Counted from the first letter of the stretch, positions 43,401 through 51,838 are shown. The stretch is 64,000 bases of DNA from Flavobacterium sp. (GCA_015234525.1 JADGMX010000021.1:1-64000), one strand, 5' to 3'. Made by a program: numbers and translations. Notes: generated by a model from the letters alone, not told the origin.

Positions 43401-43901
43401 AATTTCAAAGCATTGGGCCCTCGATTTGGTAAAGATATGGGATTGGTTTCCAGTGCGATACAAAAATTGACGCCGGAAGAAATAAATAAATTTGATGCCG
43501 AAGGGTCGATAAGTGTTGCTATTTCAGGAAAAAGTATAACTTTATCACTCGAAGATGTCGAAATTTCCTCACAAGATATCCCCGGATGGCTTGTTGCAAA
43601 GTCAGGGAATTTAACGGTTGCGCTCGATATTTCACTGAACGACAATCTGATAAAAGAAGGAATTGCCAGAGAGTTAGTCAACAGAATTCAGAATATCAGG
43701 AAAGATTCAGGTTTTGATGTAACCGATAAAATCAGGATCAACATCGAGAAAAATGGCATTCTTGAAAGTGCGGTAAGCGAAAATCGCGACTATATTTTAT
43801 CCGAAACGCTTACAGAAGATCTCCGGTTTATGGATGAAGTTGCAGAAGGTGCCGAAATTGAATTTGATGACATAAAAACAAGAATACTAATAACAAAATA
43901 A
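40479..43901 (+). CDS. ileS: Isoleucine-tRNA ligase
   Basis: A 1140-residue class I synthetase. The HIGH-type signature is at GPPSANGLPGIHH (residues 48-60) and the KMSKR loop at Lys689. The editing domain (WTTTPWTLPSNTAL; GTGIVHTAPTFGADD) lies between them. The C-terminal anticodon-binding region (about 750-1140) is of the long type with DUF5915-like sequence and lacks the zinc-binding Cys cluster of the E. coli type; this, with the length, places it in the eukaryotic-like IleS group (type 2), often associated with mupirocin insensitivity. It is followed 6 bp later by the dksA-like gene, as is usual in Flavobacteriia. Confidence 0.97.
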   Translation: MSSKFTEYKGLDLPAAANEVLDFWKQENIFEKSVTSREGKQPFVFFEGPPSANGLPGIHHVMSRAIKDIFCRYKTQKGFQVKRKAGWDTHGLPVELGTEKELGITKEDIGKSISIEEYNEACKRTVMRYTDVWNDLTEKMGYWVDMEDPYVTYKPKYMETVWWLLKQIYDKGLLYKGYTIQPYSPKSGTGLSSHEVNQPGCYRDVTDTTITAQFKVEAHHKAELLAKFDANETAIDEVFFLAWTTTPWTLPSNTALTVGPKIDYVLVQTFNQYTFRPVTVILAKNLVGKQFAKSYFESSDASDFENFKEGDKKIPYQILGSCDGETLVGTKYEQLLNYVLPYENAENAFRVISADFVTTEDGTGIVHTAPTFGADDAKAAKDATPEVPPMLVLDDNGNPVPLVDLQGKFTSHVGDLAGKYVKNEYYDSGQAPERSVDVEIAIRLKEENRAWKVEKYVHSYPHSWRTDEPILYYPLDSWFVKVTEIRDRMFELNDSINWKPKATGEGRFGNWLKNANDWNLSRSRYWGIPLPIWRTEDKSEEILIGSVEELFNEIEKSVAAGIQSENPFKGFEIGNMSDENYDIVDLHKNVVDQITLVSPSGKPMKREADLIDVWFDSGSMPYAQWHYPFENRDKIDQNKDFPADFIAEGVDQTRGWFYTLHAISSLVFDKVAYKNVVSNGLVLDKNGQKMSKRLGNAADPFETIGEYGADATRWYMISNANPWDNLKFDIEGIAEVRRKFFGTLYNTYSFFALYANIDKFSYAEADIPVNERPEIDRWILSELQTLVKDVDAFYADYEPTKATRAISDFVQENLSNWYVRLCRRRFWKGDYAQDKIAAYQTLYTCLLTVAKLSAPVAPFYMDRLYRDLTRATNSERFESVHLAVFPTADESMIDKSLESKMNKAQTISSLVLSLRKKEMIKVRQPLQRIMIPVLDQQQRQEIEAVSNLIKAEVNVKEIELLDDASGVIVKQIKPNFKALGPRFGKDMGLVSSAIQKLTPEEINKFDAEGSISVAISGKSITLSLEDVEISSQDIPGWLVAKSGNLTVALDISLNDNLIKEGIARELVNRIQNIRKDSGFDVTDKIRINIEKNGILESAVSENRDYILSETLTEDLRFMDEVAEGAEIEFDDIKTRILITK

Positions 43902-43907
43902 AACGAA

Positions 43908-44288
43908 ATGGTAGATGAAAAAATTAGATACTCAGATGCCGATCTGGCAGAGTTCAAGGAGATTATTTTAAAGAAAATCGAAAAGGCACAAAACGATCTT
44001 GATCTGATCAAAAGTGCTTATATGAACGACCTTAACAACGGTACCGACGATACTTCACCGACCTTCAAAGCGTTTGAAGAAGGAAGCGAAACCATGTCTA
44101 AGGAGGCAAATTCGCAATTAGCTATTCGTCAGGAAAAATTCATCCGCGATTTGAAAAACGCACTTTTCCGTGTTGAAAATAAAACATACGGAATCTGCAA
44201 AGTGACCGGAAAACTCATCAGCAAGGACCGATTGAAGATCGTACCTCACGCAACGATGAGCATCGAGGCAAAAAATCTGCAGCGATAA
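43908..44288 (+). CDS. DksA/TraR family protein lacking most zinc cysteines
   Basis: A 126-residue protein of the DksA family, recognised from an N-terminal helical hairpin (about 1-75, with YSDADLAEFKEIILKKIEKAQNDLDLIK) and the C-terminal NKTYGICKVTGKLISKDRLKIVPHAT. DksA binds in the RNA polymerase secondary channel and, with ppGpp, retunes transcription. The zinc finger normally has four cysteines (or substitutes); here only one Cys (in YGICKVTG) remains, so zinc binding is probably lost, as is common in Bacteroidetes relatives. It is co-transcribed with ileS (6-bp gap) and followed by a terminator. Confidence 0.9.
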   Translation: MVDEKIRYSDADLAEFKEIILKKIEKAQNDLDLIKSAYMNDLNNGTDDTSPTFKAFEEGSETMSKEANSQLAIRQEKFIRDLKNALFRVENKTYGICKVTGKLISKDRLKIVPHATMSIEAKNLQR

Positions 44289-44309
44289 TCGTCTAAAACG
44301 TAGTTAAAT

Positions 44310-44333
44310 AACGCTCCGCAGGGGGCGTTTTTT
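44310..44333 (+). terminator. Terminator after ileS-dksA-like operon
   Basis: An 8-bp stem (44310-44317 with 44322-44329, one G-T pair) with a 4-nt GCAG loop is followed by a T run. Confidence 0.8.
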
Positions 44334-44346
44334 ATAGAATTTATAA

Positions 44347-44354
44347 TATTTTTG
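44347..44354 (+). promoter_or_regulatory. -7 element of lspA
   Basis: TATTTTTG matches TAnnTTTG and lies 17 bp before the start codon at 44372. Confidence 0.45.
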
Positions 44355-44371
44355 CCCTTCAAAAAACAGCC

Positions 44372-44989
44372 ATGTCTCTAAGAAACGCGTACTTTCTCAT
44401 TTTCCTCATTTTATTGGTAGATCAGGTTTCAAAAATTTACATCAAAACCAATTTTATCCTTGGTGAAGAAGTCGAAGTTTTCAGATGGTTTCGCATTTAC
44501 TTCATCGAAAACGAAGGTATGGCTTGGGGAACGGTGATTCCCGGCGAATACGGAAAACTATTCCTGACGCTATTCCGAATTTGCGCAGTTTGTGCCATCG
44601 GATATTGGTTGTGGGATTCCGCGCGAAGAGACAGCTCGAAATATTTGATTGTTGCCATTGCACTGATTTTTGCCGGCGCACTTGGAAACATCATCGATTC
44701 CGTGTTTTACGGCGTTGTTTTTAGTGATAGTTACGGGCAACTCGCCACCTTATTTGCCGATGATCCATATGGCAAATTATTTCACGGAAAGGTTGTCGAT
44801 ATGTTGTATTTCCCGTTTATCGAAGATGCAATCCTTCCTGATTGGCTTCCATTTTATGGCGGAAAATCATTCACTTTCTTTAATGCGATCTTCAACATTG
44901 CCGATATGGCCATCTCAACCGGAATCGGAATTTTGATCGTCTTCAACAAAAAGGCATTCCACAAGCCGGAAGAAGTCGATTTCAACTAA
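44372..44989 (+). CDS. lspA: Lipoprotein signal peptidase (signal peptidase II)
   Basis: A 205-residue inner-membrane aspartyl protease that cuts the signal peptide from diacylglyceryl-modified prolipoproteins. The family motifs are DQVSKIYIK, NEGMAWG, GALGNIIDSVFYG and FNIADMAIS; the Asp in GNIIDS and the Asp in NIADM are the catalytic pair. It is longer than the usual ~165 residues because of an insertion after the first catalytic Asp (SYGQLATLFADDPYGKLFHGK), a feature I recall from other Bacteroidetes. It likely processes the many lipoproteins in this window. It overlaps the convergent gene by 4 bp. Confidence 0.96.
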   Translation: MSLRNAYFLIFLILLVDQVSKIYIKTNFILGEEVEVFRWFRIYFIENEGMAWGTVIPGEYGKLFLTLFRICAVCAIGYWLWDSARRDSSKYLIVAIALIFAGALGNIIDSVFYGVVFSDSYGQLATLFADDPYGKLFHGKVVDMLYFPFIEDAILPDWLPFYGGKSFTFFNAIFNIADMAISTGIGILIVFNKKAFHKPEEVDFN

Positions 44990-45549
44990 AATCGGTAAAC
45001 TTTTTTTGGAGTCACGCAGTAATTCAGTAGGATGTCTGCCGTATGAATGTCTGAAAATGACTCTTCCGCTTCGAAAAACGACAAACCTATCTTGACCACA
45101 TCTGCGCGGCAAGTCGACAGGAATCGGTCGTAAAAACCTTTTCCATATCCAATTCGGTGTCCATTTAAATCAAATGCCAAAAGCGGAACAACCACAACGT
45201 CGATCAACAGCGAATCGATAGCTCTCCCGTTTATCGGCTCCGGAATTCCATAATCGTTTTTGCGAATCACAGTATCGTCTTCCAACAAATAATTATGCAT
45301 TTTCATCGTGTCAAAATCGCTTTTTGAAATAACGATGTGCTTATTTTTACCCATCAAGAGATGTAAAATTGTTTCAGTATTAACTTCGTTCTGACTTTCG
45401 ATCGGAAGGAATACATGGAAATAGTCTTTGTTCCAGATCGGGAGCGACATGACGTTGTTTGCAATCGCGACGCTTTGGTTTTCGAGATCTTCCGATTGAA
45501 TTTCACGTCGCAGTTGTTTATACTTATCTCTGTATTCTTTTTTCGTCAT
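44986..45549 (-). CDS. 5-formyltetrahydrofolate cyclo-ligase
   Basis: A 187-residue ATP-dependent enzyme that converts 5-formyl-THF to 5,10-methenyl-THF and so recycles folate. The start at 45549 (MTKKEYRDKYKQ) is preferred over an in-frame start 13 codons upstream. Recognisable parts are the basic helix at the start, FLPIESQNEVNTETIL, and the C-terminal LLAFDLNGHRIGYGKGFYDRFL block that binds ATP and substrate. It is convergent with lspA, the two stop codons overlapping, and divergent from uvrC. Confidence 0.93.
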   Translation of the reverse strand: MTKKEYRDKYKQLRREIQSEDLENQSVAIANNVMSLPIWNKDYFHVFLPIESQNEVNTETILHLLMGKNKHIVISKSDFDTMKMHNYLLEDDTVIRKNDYGIPEPINGRAIDSLLIDVVVVPLLAFDLNGHRIGYGKGFYDRFLSTCRADVVKIGLSFFEAEESFSDIHTADILLNYCVTPKKVYRF

Positions 45550-45593
45550 GATTTTGATGCTGATGTTTCGCCAACCGTTCATCGGCAATTTAG

Positions 45594-45601
45594 TAAATTT
45601 G
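45594..45601 (+). promoter_or_regulatory. -7 element almost touching the uvrC start
   Basis: TAAATTTG matches TAnnTTTG exactly but ends only 4 bp before the uvrC ATG at 45606. If used, transcription would begin at or next to the start codon (leaderless mRNA). Confidence 0.4.
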
Positions 45602-45605
45602 TATT

Positions 45606-47405
45606 ATGGAAAATCCATCGTTAGCGCTACAGATTCAAACTCTTCCCGATAGCCCCGGAATTTATCAATATTACGATAAAGACGATCGTATTTTATATGT
45701 CGGAAAGGCAAAAAACATCAAAAAGCGCGTTTCTTCCTATTTTAACAAGACTCACGATTCCGGACGCATTCGGGTAATGGTGCGAAAAATCGTAACCATT
45801 AAACATATTGTCGTTCTCACGGAAACCGACGCGTTATTGCTCGAAAATAATTTGATCAAAAAGCTTCAGCCAAGATACAACGTCCTGCTGAAAGACGATA
45901 AAACTTATCCGTGGATCTGCATTAAAAAGGAACCGTTCTCCCGGATTTTTTCTACGCGGAACAAAATCAACGACGGTTCAGAATACTTTGGTCCGTATAC
46001 CAACTTCAAGACGGTTTATACTATCTTGGATATGATCCGTGAGCTTTACCCACTTCGAACCTGTAACTATGACTTAAGTCAGAACAACATTCAAAGCGGA
46101 AAGTACAAGGTTTGCCTCGAATTTCATATCGGCAATTGTAAAGGTCCTTGTGAAGCTTACGAATCTCTGGCTGATTACCAGCATCAGGTCGACGCCATCC
46201 GCGAAATTTTGAAAGGGAATTTTAAGGAAAGCTTGCGCGATTTTAAAAAAAAGATGTCGGTTTTGGCTTCGGAGATGAGGTTTGAAGAAGCGCAGAAGTT
46301 AAAGGAAAAGATTGACGTCCTCGAGAAATATCAGGCGCGTTCAATGGTTGCAAATCCGCGTTTAACCAATATCGATGTTTTTTCGATTACATCTGATGAA
46401 AGTGCGGCTTTTGTCAACTTCATGCAAATTTCGCACGGGTCGATTATTCGCTCGCACACGTTGGAACTTAAGAAAAAACTTGAAGAAACGGACGAGGAAC
46501 TGCTCGAGTTGGCGATTGTTGAGCTTCGGGAACGATTCGGATTGCTGTCACGCGAAATCGTAGTGCCGTTCCCGGTTGAAGTCGGCGCCAATCTAAAAAT
46601 AACCGTTCCTCAATTCGGCGACAAAAAGAACCTGCTCGATCTATCGCTTCGCAATGCAAAATTTTTCCGGATGGAACAATTAAAGCAATTGCAAATTGTT
46701 GATCCCGACCGGCATACAAACCGGATTATGTCGCAGATGAAAACCGATTTGCGTCTGTCAACTGAGCCACGTCACATCGAGTGTTTTGATAACTCAAATA
46801 TTCAGGGAACGAATCCTGTTGCAGCTTGCGTGGTGTTTAAAGACGGAAAGCCTTGCAAGAAAGAATATCGTCACTTTAATATTAAAACTGTTGAAGGCCC
46901 GAACGATTTTGCTTCGATGGAAGAGGTTGTGTACCGACGTTACAAGCGACTTCTTGAAGAAAATCAGCCATTGCCTCAACTCATCATCATCGATGGCGGA
47001 AAAGGTCAATTGTCATCTGCGCTAAAAAGCTTGGAATTGCTTGATCTTCGTGGAAAAATTGCGATCATCGGCATCGCCAAACGTCTCGAGGAATTGTTTT
47101 ATCCGGACGATCCGGTACCGCTTTATCTCGATAAAAAATCGGAAACGCTAAAGGTCATTCAGCAACTAAGAAACGAAGCCCACCGATTCGGAATTTCACA
47201 CCATCGCGACAAGCGGAGTAAGTCGGCTTTGCAAACTTCAGTCGAAACCATACCCGGAATTGGAGAAAAAACAATGCTTACACTAATTAAACATTTCAAA
47301 TCGGTAAAACGGATGACACAAGCCTCCGAAAAAGAAATATCAGAAGTAGTCGGAGTTTCAAAAGCCAAAAAAATTGTCGACTTTTACAAATCAATCATAA
47401 AATAA
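45606..47405 (+). CDS. uvrC: Excinuclease ABC subunit C
   Basis: A 599-residue nuclease subunit that makes both incisions in nucleotide excision repair. The GIY-YIG domain is at the N-terminus (PGIYQYYDKDDRILYVGKAKNIKKRV, about 15-45), the UVR helical motif near 205-240 (LRDFKKKMSVLASEMRFEEAQKLKEKI), the RNase H-like endonuclease around 390-540 (IECFDNSNIQGTNPVA, IIDGGKGQLSSA), and a helix-hairpin-helix pair at the end (IPGIGEKTMLTLIKHF, VVGVSKAKKIVDFY). The length is standard. A patatin gene follows 2 bp later. Confidence 0.97.
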   Translation: MENPSLALQIQTLPDSPGIYQYYDKDDRILYVGKAKNIKKRVSSYFNKTHDSGRIRVMVRKIVTIKHIVVLTETDALLLENNLIKKLQPRYNVLLKDDKTYPWICIKKEPFSRIFSTRNKINDGSEYFGPYTNFKTVYTILDMIRELYPLRTCNYDLSQNNIQSGKYKVCLEFHIGNCKGPCEAYESLADYQHQVDAIREILKGNFKESLRDFKKKMSVLASEMRFEEAQKLKEKIDVLEKYQARSMVANPRLTNIDVFSITSDESAAFVNFMQISHGSIIRSHTLELKKKLEETDEELLELAIVELRERFGLLSREIVVPFPVEVGANLKITVPQFGDKKNLLDLSLRNAKFFRMEQLKQLQIVDPDRHTNRIMSQMKTDLRLSTEPRHIECFDNSNIQGTNPVAACVVFKDGKPCKKEYRHFNIKTVEGPNDFASMEEVVYRRYKRLLEENQPLPQLIIIDGGKGQLSSALKSLELLDLRGKIAIIGIAKRLEELFYPDDPVPLYLDKKSETLKVIQQLRNEAHRFGISHHRDKRSKSALQTSVETIPGIGEKTMLTLIKHFKSVKRMTQASEKEISEVVGVSKAKKIVDFYKSIIK

Positions 47406-47407
47406 AC

Positions 47408-49615
47408 ATGAAAAACTTTGCTCTTTGCGCCGCATTGCTACTATTCTTTGCCGGTGCTTGGTCGCAGGAGCAACAAGGCCGTCAGAAAGTCGGATTGGTC
47501 TTAAGTGGCGGTGGGGCCAAAGGTTTTGCGCATATTGGCGTGCTGAAAGTGATCGAGGAAGCCGGGATCAAAATCGATTATATCGGCGGAACAAGCATGG
47601 GCGCGATTGTAGGCGGACTTTACGCATCGGGTTATAATGCGACACAAATTGACTCGATTTTTAAAAGCACAGATTTTGACGAATTGCTGTCCGATTTTAT
47701 TCCGCGTTCCTCAAAAAGCTTTTACGGCAAACGAAATGATGAGGTTTATGCCTTGTCGCTGCCTTTTCACAAATTCAAACTCGGCATTCCAACCGCGTAT
47801 TCAAAGGGTCTCTACAACTATAATTTGCTCACTCGGTTAACGCACAACGTCCGGCACACAACTAATTTTAAGAACCTCCCGATACCATTTCTGTGTATTG
47901 CTACTGATATTGAGACCGGTGAGGAAATTTTGCTCGATCAGGGTTATCTTCCACAGGCAATGGCCGCAAGCGCATCGTTTCCGTCGTTATTTTCGCCCGT
48001 AGAAATTGATGGACGATGGTTGGTTGATGGCGGAATTACAAATAATTATCCGATCGATGAGATCAAAAAATGGGGTGCTGACATTATTATTGGAGTTGAT
48101 GTTCAGGACGATTTGAAAGATCGCACCAAATTGCGTGATGCAACGCGGATTTTAGTTCAGATTTCAAATCTGCAGATGATCGAGCGAATGAAAGAAAATC
48201 GGGAGAAAACCGACATTTACATCAAACCGGATATTAAAAATTACGGTGTCATTTCGTTTGATAATGGTACCGAAATCATCAAAAAAGGCGAGGAAGCCGC
48301 CCGCGAAGTTTATCCGCAGCTTGAAGCGCTCGCACAATCAATAAAGTATGAACGTTCAAATTTGATCGTCTCATCAGATAGTTTGACCATCGAGTCGATC
48401 AGCATTCCGAAGTTGGAACATTTTACGAGAGCGTTCGTTGTGGGAAAACTGAGATTCCGTCCGCAACAAAAAATCAGTTACCAGCAATTAAAACAAGGGA
48501 TCGACAATCTTTCAGCAACTAAAAATTTTTCGAAAATCGGTTATTCGCTCACCAAAGGCGAAACAGGTAGTGACGTCCTGAATCTTGATCTTGTTGAAAA
48601 TCATATTCATTCTTACCTTAAATTCGGATTGCATTATGACGGATTGTATAAAACTTCGATTCTAACAAACATTACCCATAATAATTTGGTTGTTCGTAAC
48701 GACGTGGCATCGTTTGATCTGATTTTGGGCGATAATTTCAGATATAACCTGGATTATTATATCGATAACGGCTTTTATTTCAGCTTCGGATTTAAGTCGA
48801 AATACAATCAATTTTCGCGAAATGTCGGAATTGATTTCAACGAAGGACGCACCTTATCTGAGTTGAATCTGCGTACAATCAATCTGAATTTCCAAGATTT
48901 AACGCATCAACTTTATGTACAAACCATCTTTGTCGATAAGTTTTTAAGCGGAGCTGGAATGGAATTAAAGCATCTGAAACTCACTTCTGAAACTTTTGAA
49001 TCAAGTAACCAAACATTTGATAACAGCAGTTATTTCAGTCTTTTCGGCTATCTCAAATACGATTCGTTCGACAGCAAATATTTCCCGAAGAAAGGCTGGT
49101 ATTTTCAAGGTGATTTCCAATCTTATTTAAGCTCGACCGATTATACCCAACGTTTCAAACGATTTGCTATCGCAAAAGCAGATGCGGGCTTTGCCTACAC
49201 GTTCATTGATAAACTAACACTGACTTTACAATCTGAAATTGGATTTTCAATAGGTCCCGACAGCGTGCCGTTTTTCGATTTTGTTCTTGGTGGTTACGGA
49301 TTTAACAAAGTCAATAATATCACACCATTCTACGGCTACAACTTTGTGTCATTATCGGGCGATAGTTATCTCAAAACCGGAGCAACGATTGACTATGAAA
49401 TTTTCAAAAAGCATCACATTAACTTTTCGGCGAACCTAGCAACCATCGGCAATAATTTGTTTTCTGGCACCGAATGGATCAATCACGAGCGAAAAACAGG
49501 TTATGCTTTTGGCTACGGAATTGACTCAGCTCTCGGCCCACTTGAAATTAAATACACCTGGTCGCCCGAACTTTCAAGCGACTATGTTTGGTTCAGTATC
49601 GGATTCTGGTTCTAG
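47408..49615 (+). CDS. Patatin-like phospholipase with C-terminal outer-membrane barrel
   Basis: A 735-residue protein with the PlpD-like plan. A signal peptide (cut after AWSQ, about residue 20) is followed by a patatin domain (about 28-300) with the oxyanion loop GGGAKG, the nucleophile Ser63 (GTSMG) and the catalytic Asp207 (DGG). A POTRA-like segment (about 330-400) and a bacterial surface antigen barrel (about 400-735) ending in phenylalanine follow. Such proteins are autotransporter-like phospholipases (type Vd). Whether the patatin domain is exposed or faces the periplasm is not known. It is probably co-transcribed with uvrC (2-bp gap). Its stop overlaps that of the convergent small gene at 49612. 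Confidence 0.92.
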   Translation: MKNFALCAALLLFFAGAWSQEQQGRQKVGLVLSGGGAKGFAHIGVLKVIEEAGIKIDYIGGTSMGAIVGGLYASGYNATQIDSIFKSTDFDELLSDFIPRSSKSFYGKRNDEVYALSLPFHKFKLGIPTAYSKGLYNYNLLTRLTHNVRHTTNFKNLPIPFLCIATDIETGEEILLDQGYLPQAMAASASFPSLFSPVEIDGRWLVDGGITNNYPIDEIKKWGADIIIGVDVQDDLKDRTKLRDATRILVQISNLQMIERMKENREKTDIYIKPDIKNYGVISFDNGTEIIKKGEEAAREVYPQLEALAQSIKYERSNLIVSSDSLTIESISIPKLEHFTRAFVVGKLRFRPQQKISYQQLKQGIDNLSATKNFSKIGYSLTKGETGSDVLNLDLVENHIHSYLKFGLHYDGLYKTSILTNITHNNLVVRNDVASFDLILGDNFRYNLDYYIDNGFYFSFGFKSKYNQFSRNVGIDFNEGRTLSELNLRTINLNFQDLTHQLYVQTIFVDKFLSGAGMELKHLKLTSETFESSNQTFDNSSYFSLFGYLKYDSFDSKYFPKKGWYFQGDFQSYLSSTDYTQRFKRFAIAKADAGFAYTFIDKLTLTLQSEIGFSIGPDSVPFFDFVLGGYGFNKVNNITPFYGYNFVSLSGDSYLKTGATIDYEIFKKHHINFSANLATIGNNLFSGTEWINHERKTGYAFGYGIDSALGPLEIKYTWSPELSSDYVWFSIGFWF

Positions 49616-49770
49616 AGTTTTCGATCTTCCTGAGGAATGTCGTCATTGTCAGAAAACGAATCCGGTTCGGTCTTTGGCTTTGTAGTTAACACCCGATAGA
49701 AAAAATAGCCGGTAAACAGAATGACAATCCCCTGCGCCGCTATCATTGTAATTAATGCTTCAGTATTCAT
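49612..49770 (-). CDS. metS: MetS-like small subunit of an NSS transporter
   Basis: A 52-residue membrane protein: a short N-terminus (MNTEALITM), one hydrophobic helix (about 9-27, IAAQGIVILFTGYFFYRVL), then a polar acidic tail (KPKTEPDSFSDNDDIPQEDRKL). This is the size and pattern of the MetS small subunit that accompanies MetP-type sodium symporters. The start codon overlaps the stop of the upstream transporter by 4 bp (ATGA), so translation is coupled. It is below the length at which automatic gene finders are reliable. Confidence 0.82.
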   Translation of the reverse strand: MNTEALITMIAAQGIVILFTGYFFYRVLTTKPKTEPDSFSDNDDIPQEDRKL

Positions 49771-51581
49771 AGTGTTGCTCTCCCTTCCTTAACTCGTTTT
49801 TTGTACGCTAAATACACCATTAGAGAAATAAACGCAAATAAAGTCATCAGCAGTATTCGACCAATGGCTTTGTAAAACACATTGTTTGTGAACTCGCCTG
49901 ACGCAATTTTATCTCCCGGAAAGATTTCGTCGCCAACCATCACAATTGGAAACTGACCTTCTTCAAATGTATATGTTTTGTAATCTGTAAATTTCTGAAC
50001 TTCAACAGCGTTTGTTTCCTTGTTGAAGACACGCTTGTCGTTCTTAAATGATAGCTTGATAAAATTGTTGCTGATCGAATCTACGACACCGTGCGCAATT
50101 CCTGTGCTTTCGTATTTTTCCGCATAATAATTCTCAGCAAACCAAGCTTTGTTGTTCGTGTCTTCGTTGTTGATTTTATCGACAATATCCGGAACGCTTG
50201 AAACCAAAACCCAGCCCAAAAGCAAAGGCGTTACGCATAAAATAATGTACTTAAATGCTACCGGAACTTTGATGTCGGCTCCCATATTGATCTCGGCCCA
50301 TCCGCGTTTAATTCCAAAAATCCACGCAAATAAAATGGTTTCCAAAAATGCAAAAACCACCAAGCTCACGGTGCCCGCCCAATAATCATATTCGTCGAAA
50401 ACACCTTGTTGAAAGAAAAATACTGTTGGAAGTCCCATCAGCAAAGCCAAAGCTCCAAACGACCACGCACCTTTGTTCTTATTCCATCCAAATTCGTCGT
50501 TCATAAAGCCCATCCACGGAGTTCCCATTGCCAACGAAGAGGTAATTCCGGCAAAAAACAACAATCCAAACCAGAAGACGCCGCCTAAGATTGCAAGCAC
50601 GCCGCCCCATTGTTGAAATAAATAAGGCATGGTCTGGAACGCCATCCCAAAACCTGCATTTTGAAGAACCCAGTCAAGACCAAGATATCCGGCTGCAATT
50701 GGAATAACGATCAAACTTCCGAGAACAACTTCAACAAATTCGTTCATAAAACCGGCTGAAACGGCGTTCAACGCAACATCGTCTTTCGACTTAATATAAG
50801 CCGCGTAACAATGAACAGTTCCCATCCCAACCGATAAGGTAAAGAAAATCTGTCCCGCCGCCGCTAACCACACTTTCGGATTGGTAAGCGAATCAAACTG
50901 CGGTGTCCATAAAAAGTTCAAACCATCCCATGCATTTGCCGCAGGGAATAGCTCAGACGCACCACTGGTTCCAAGAGTGAGGCCACGATATGCCAAAAAC
51001 ACTCCGAATATAATCAATAAGGGCATTCCGATTTTCGCAACACGCTCGATTCCGCCAAGGCCTTTTGATAAAATATACGTGTTGAGCAACAAACAAAGCA
51101 CATAGAAAACAATTGCCTCATACGGAATTCCGGTCGTAGATTCGGTCACATCGACATACGAGTTAAAGAAACCCGCAACTTCCGATTGAGACATTCCGTC
51201 AAACGTGCCTTTCAGCGCGTGTATCACATAAGACATTGTCCAGGATTCGATGTAACAGTAATAGGAGGCAACCGCAATATTTGTAAAAATTCCGAAAACA
51301 CCAATGTACTTCCAGATGCGGCCTTTCGCCATGGTATCAAGAATATACGGCGTGCTATGATTGCCGAATCGACCACCAAATCGCCCGGTCGACCACTCGA
51401 TAAATAAAAGAGGAATCCCCATCAAAAGAAAGCAAACCAGATATGGAATGATAAATGCGCCACCGCCGTTTTGTACCGCTTGTACAGGAAATCGCAAAAA
51501 ATTTCCCAATCCCACTGCATTTCCCGCCATGGCCAAGATTAATCCGGTTCTTGATCCCCATGACTCCGCTTTTTGTATCAT
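49767..51581 (-). CDS. metP: Sodium-dependent amino-acid transporter, MetP-like (NSS/SNF family)
   Basis: A 604-residue inner-membrane symporter with about 12 membrane helices. The signature of the neurotransmitter:sodium symporter family is in the first helix (GNAVGLGNFLRFPVQAVQNGGGAF), whose unwound section binds sodium and substrate. It carries an extra hydrophilic stretch near the C-terminus (about 470-565), mostly charged, before the final helix. The association with a MetS-type small protein points to methionine/alanine uptake of the MetPS kind; the real substrate is not proven. A -7 element lies 33 bp upstream. Confidence 0.9.
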   Translation of the reverse strand: MIQKAESWGSRTGLILAMAGNAVGLGNFLRFPVQAVQNGGGAFIIPYLVCFLLMGIPLLFIEWSTGRFGGRFGNHSTPYILDTMAKGRIWKYIGVFGIFTNIAVASYYCYIESWTMSYVIHALKGTFDGMSQSEVAGFFNSYVDVTESTTGIPYEAIVFYVLCLLLNTYILSKGLGGIERVAKIGMPLLIIFGVFLAYRGLTLGTSGASELFPAANAWDGLNFLWTPQFDSLTNPKVWLAAAGQIFFTLSVGMGTVHCYAAYIKSKDDVALNAVSAGFMNEFVEVVLGSLIVIPIAAGYLGLDWVLQNAGFGMAFQTMPYLFQQWGGVLAILGGVFWFGLLFFAGITSSLAMGTPWMGFMNDEFGWNKNKGAWSFGALALLMGLPTVFFFQQGVFDEYDYWAGTVSLVVFAFLETILFAWIFGIKRGWAEINMGADIKVPVAFKYIILCVTPLLLGWVLVSSVPDIVDKINNEDTNNKAWFAENYYAEKYESTGIAHGVVDSISNNFIKLSFKNDKRVFNKETNAVEVQKFTDYKTYTFEEGQFPIVMVGDEIFPGDKIASGEFTNNVFYKAIGRILLMTLFAFISLMVYLAYKKRVKEGRATL

Positions 51582-51613
51582 AATGTGTAATATGGTTTGG
51601 TGTGCATAGGTTT

Positions 51614-51621
51614 CAAAGATA
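51614..51621 (-). promoter_or_regulatory. -7 element of metPS
   Basis: TATCTTTG on the minus strand matches TAnnTTTG, 32 bp before the start codon at 51581. Confidence 0.5.
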
Positions 51622-51686
51622 AAAAAACATTTAACAAATAAATTAACGTTATTAAATTCTATACTATATTATTCCTGATGGGTTGA

Positions 51687-51719
51687 TTGGCAAAATTTAG
51701 CCGTTCCAAATTAATTTTG
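51687..51719 (+). promoter_or_regulatory. Promoter of hmgA (-33 and -7)
   Basis: TTG at 51687-51689 and TAATTTTG at 51712-51719 (an exact TAnnTTTG) are separated by 22 bp, within the flavobacterial spacing. It would give a leader of about 110 nt before hmgA at 51839. Confidence 0.5.
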
Positions 51720-51838
51720 CGATATTTGTAACTATGAATAACACGTGGATAGGACTGCGGGAACATCTGAAATTTTTCATCAAGAGAAATCCGGAATGAC
51801 ATACGCTCGCTTCAGCTATTAATAATCAATTTGAAATT

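Noticed and set aside
51734..51799. 21-codon frame starting MNNTWIGLREH just downstream of the hmgA promoter
   Set aside because: Possible leader peptide, but nothing such as a run of aromatic codons or an attenuator hairpin supports it.
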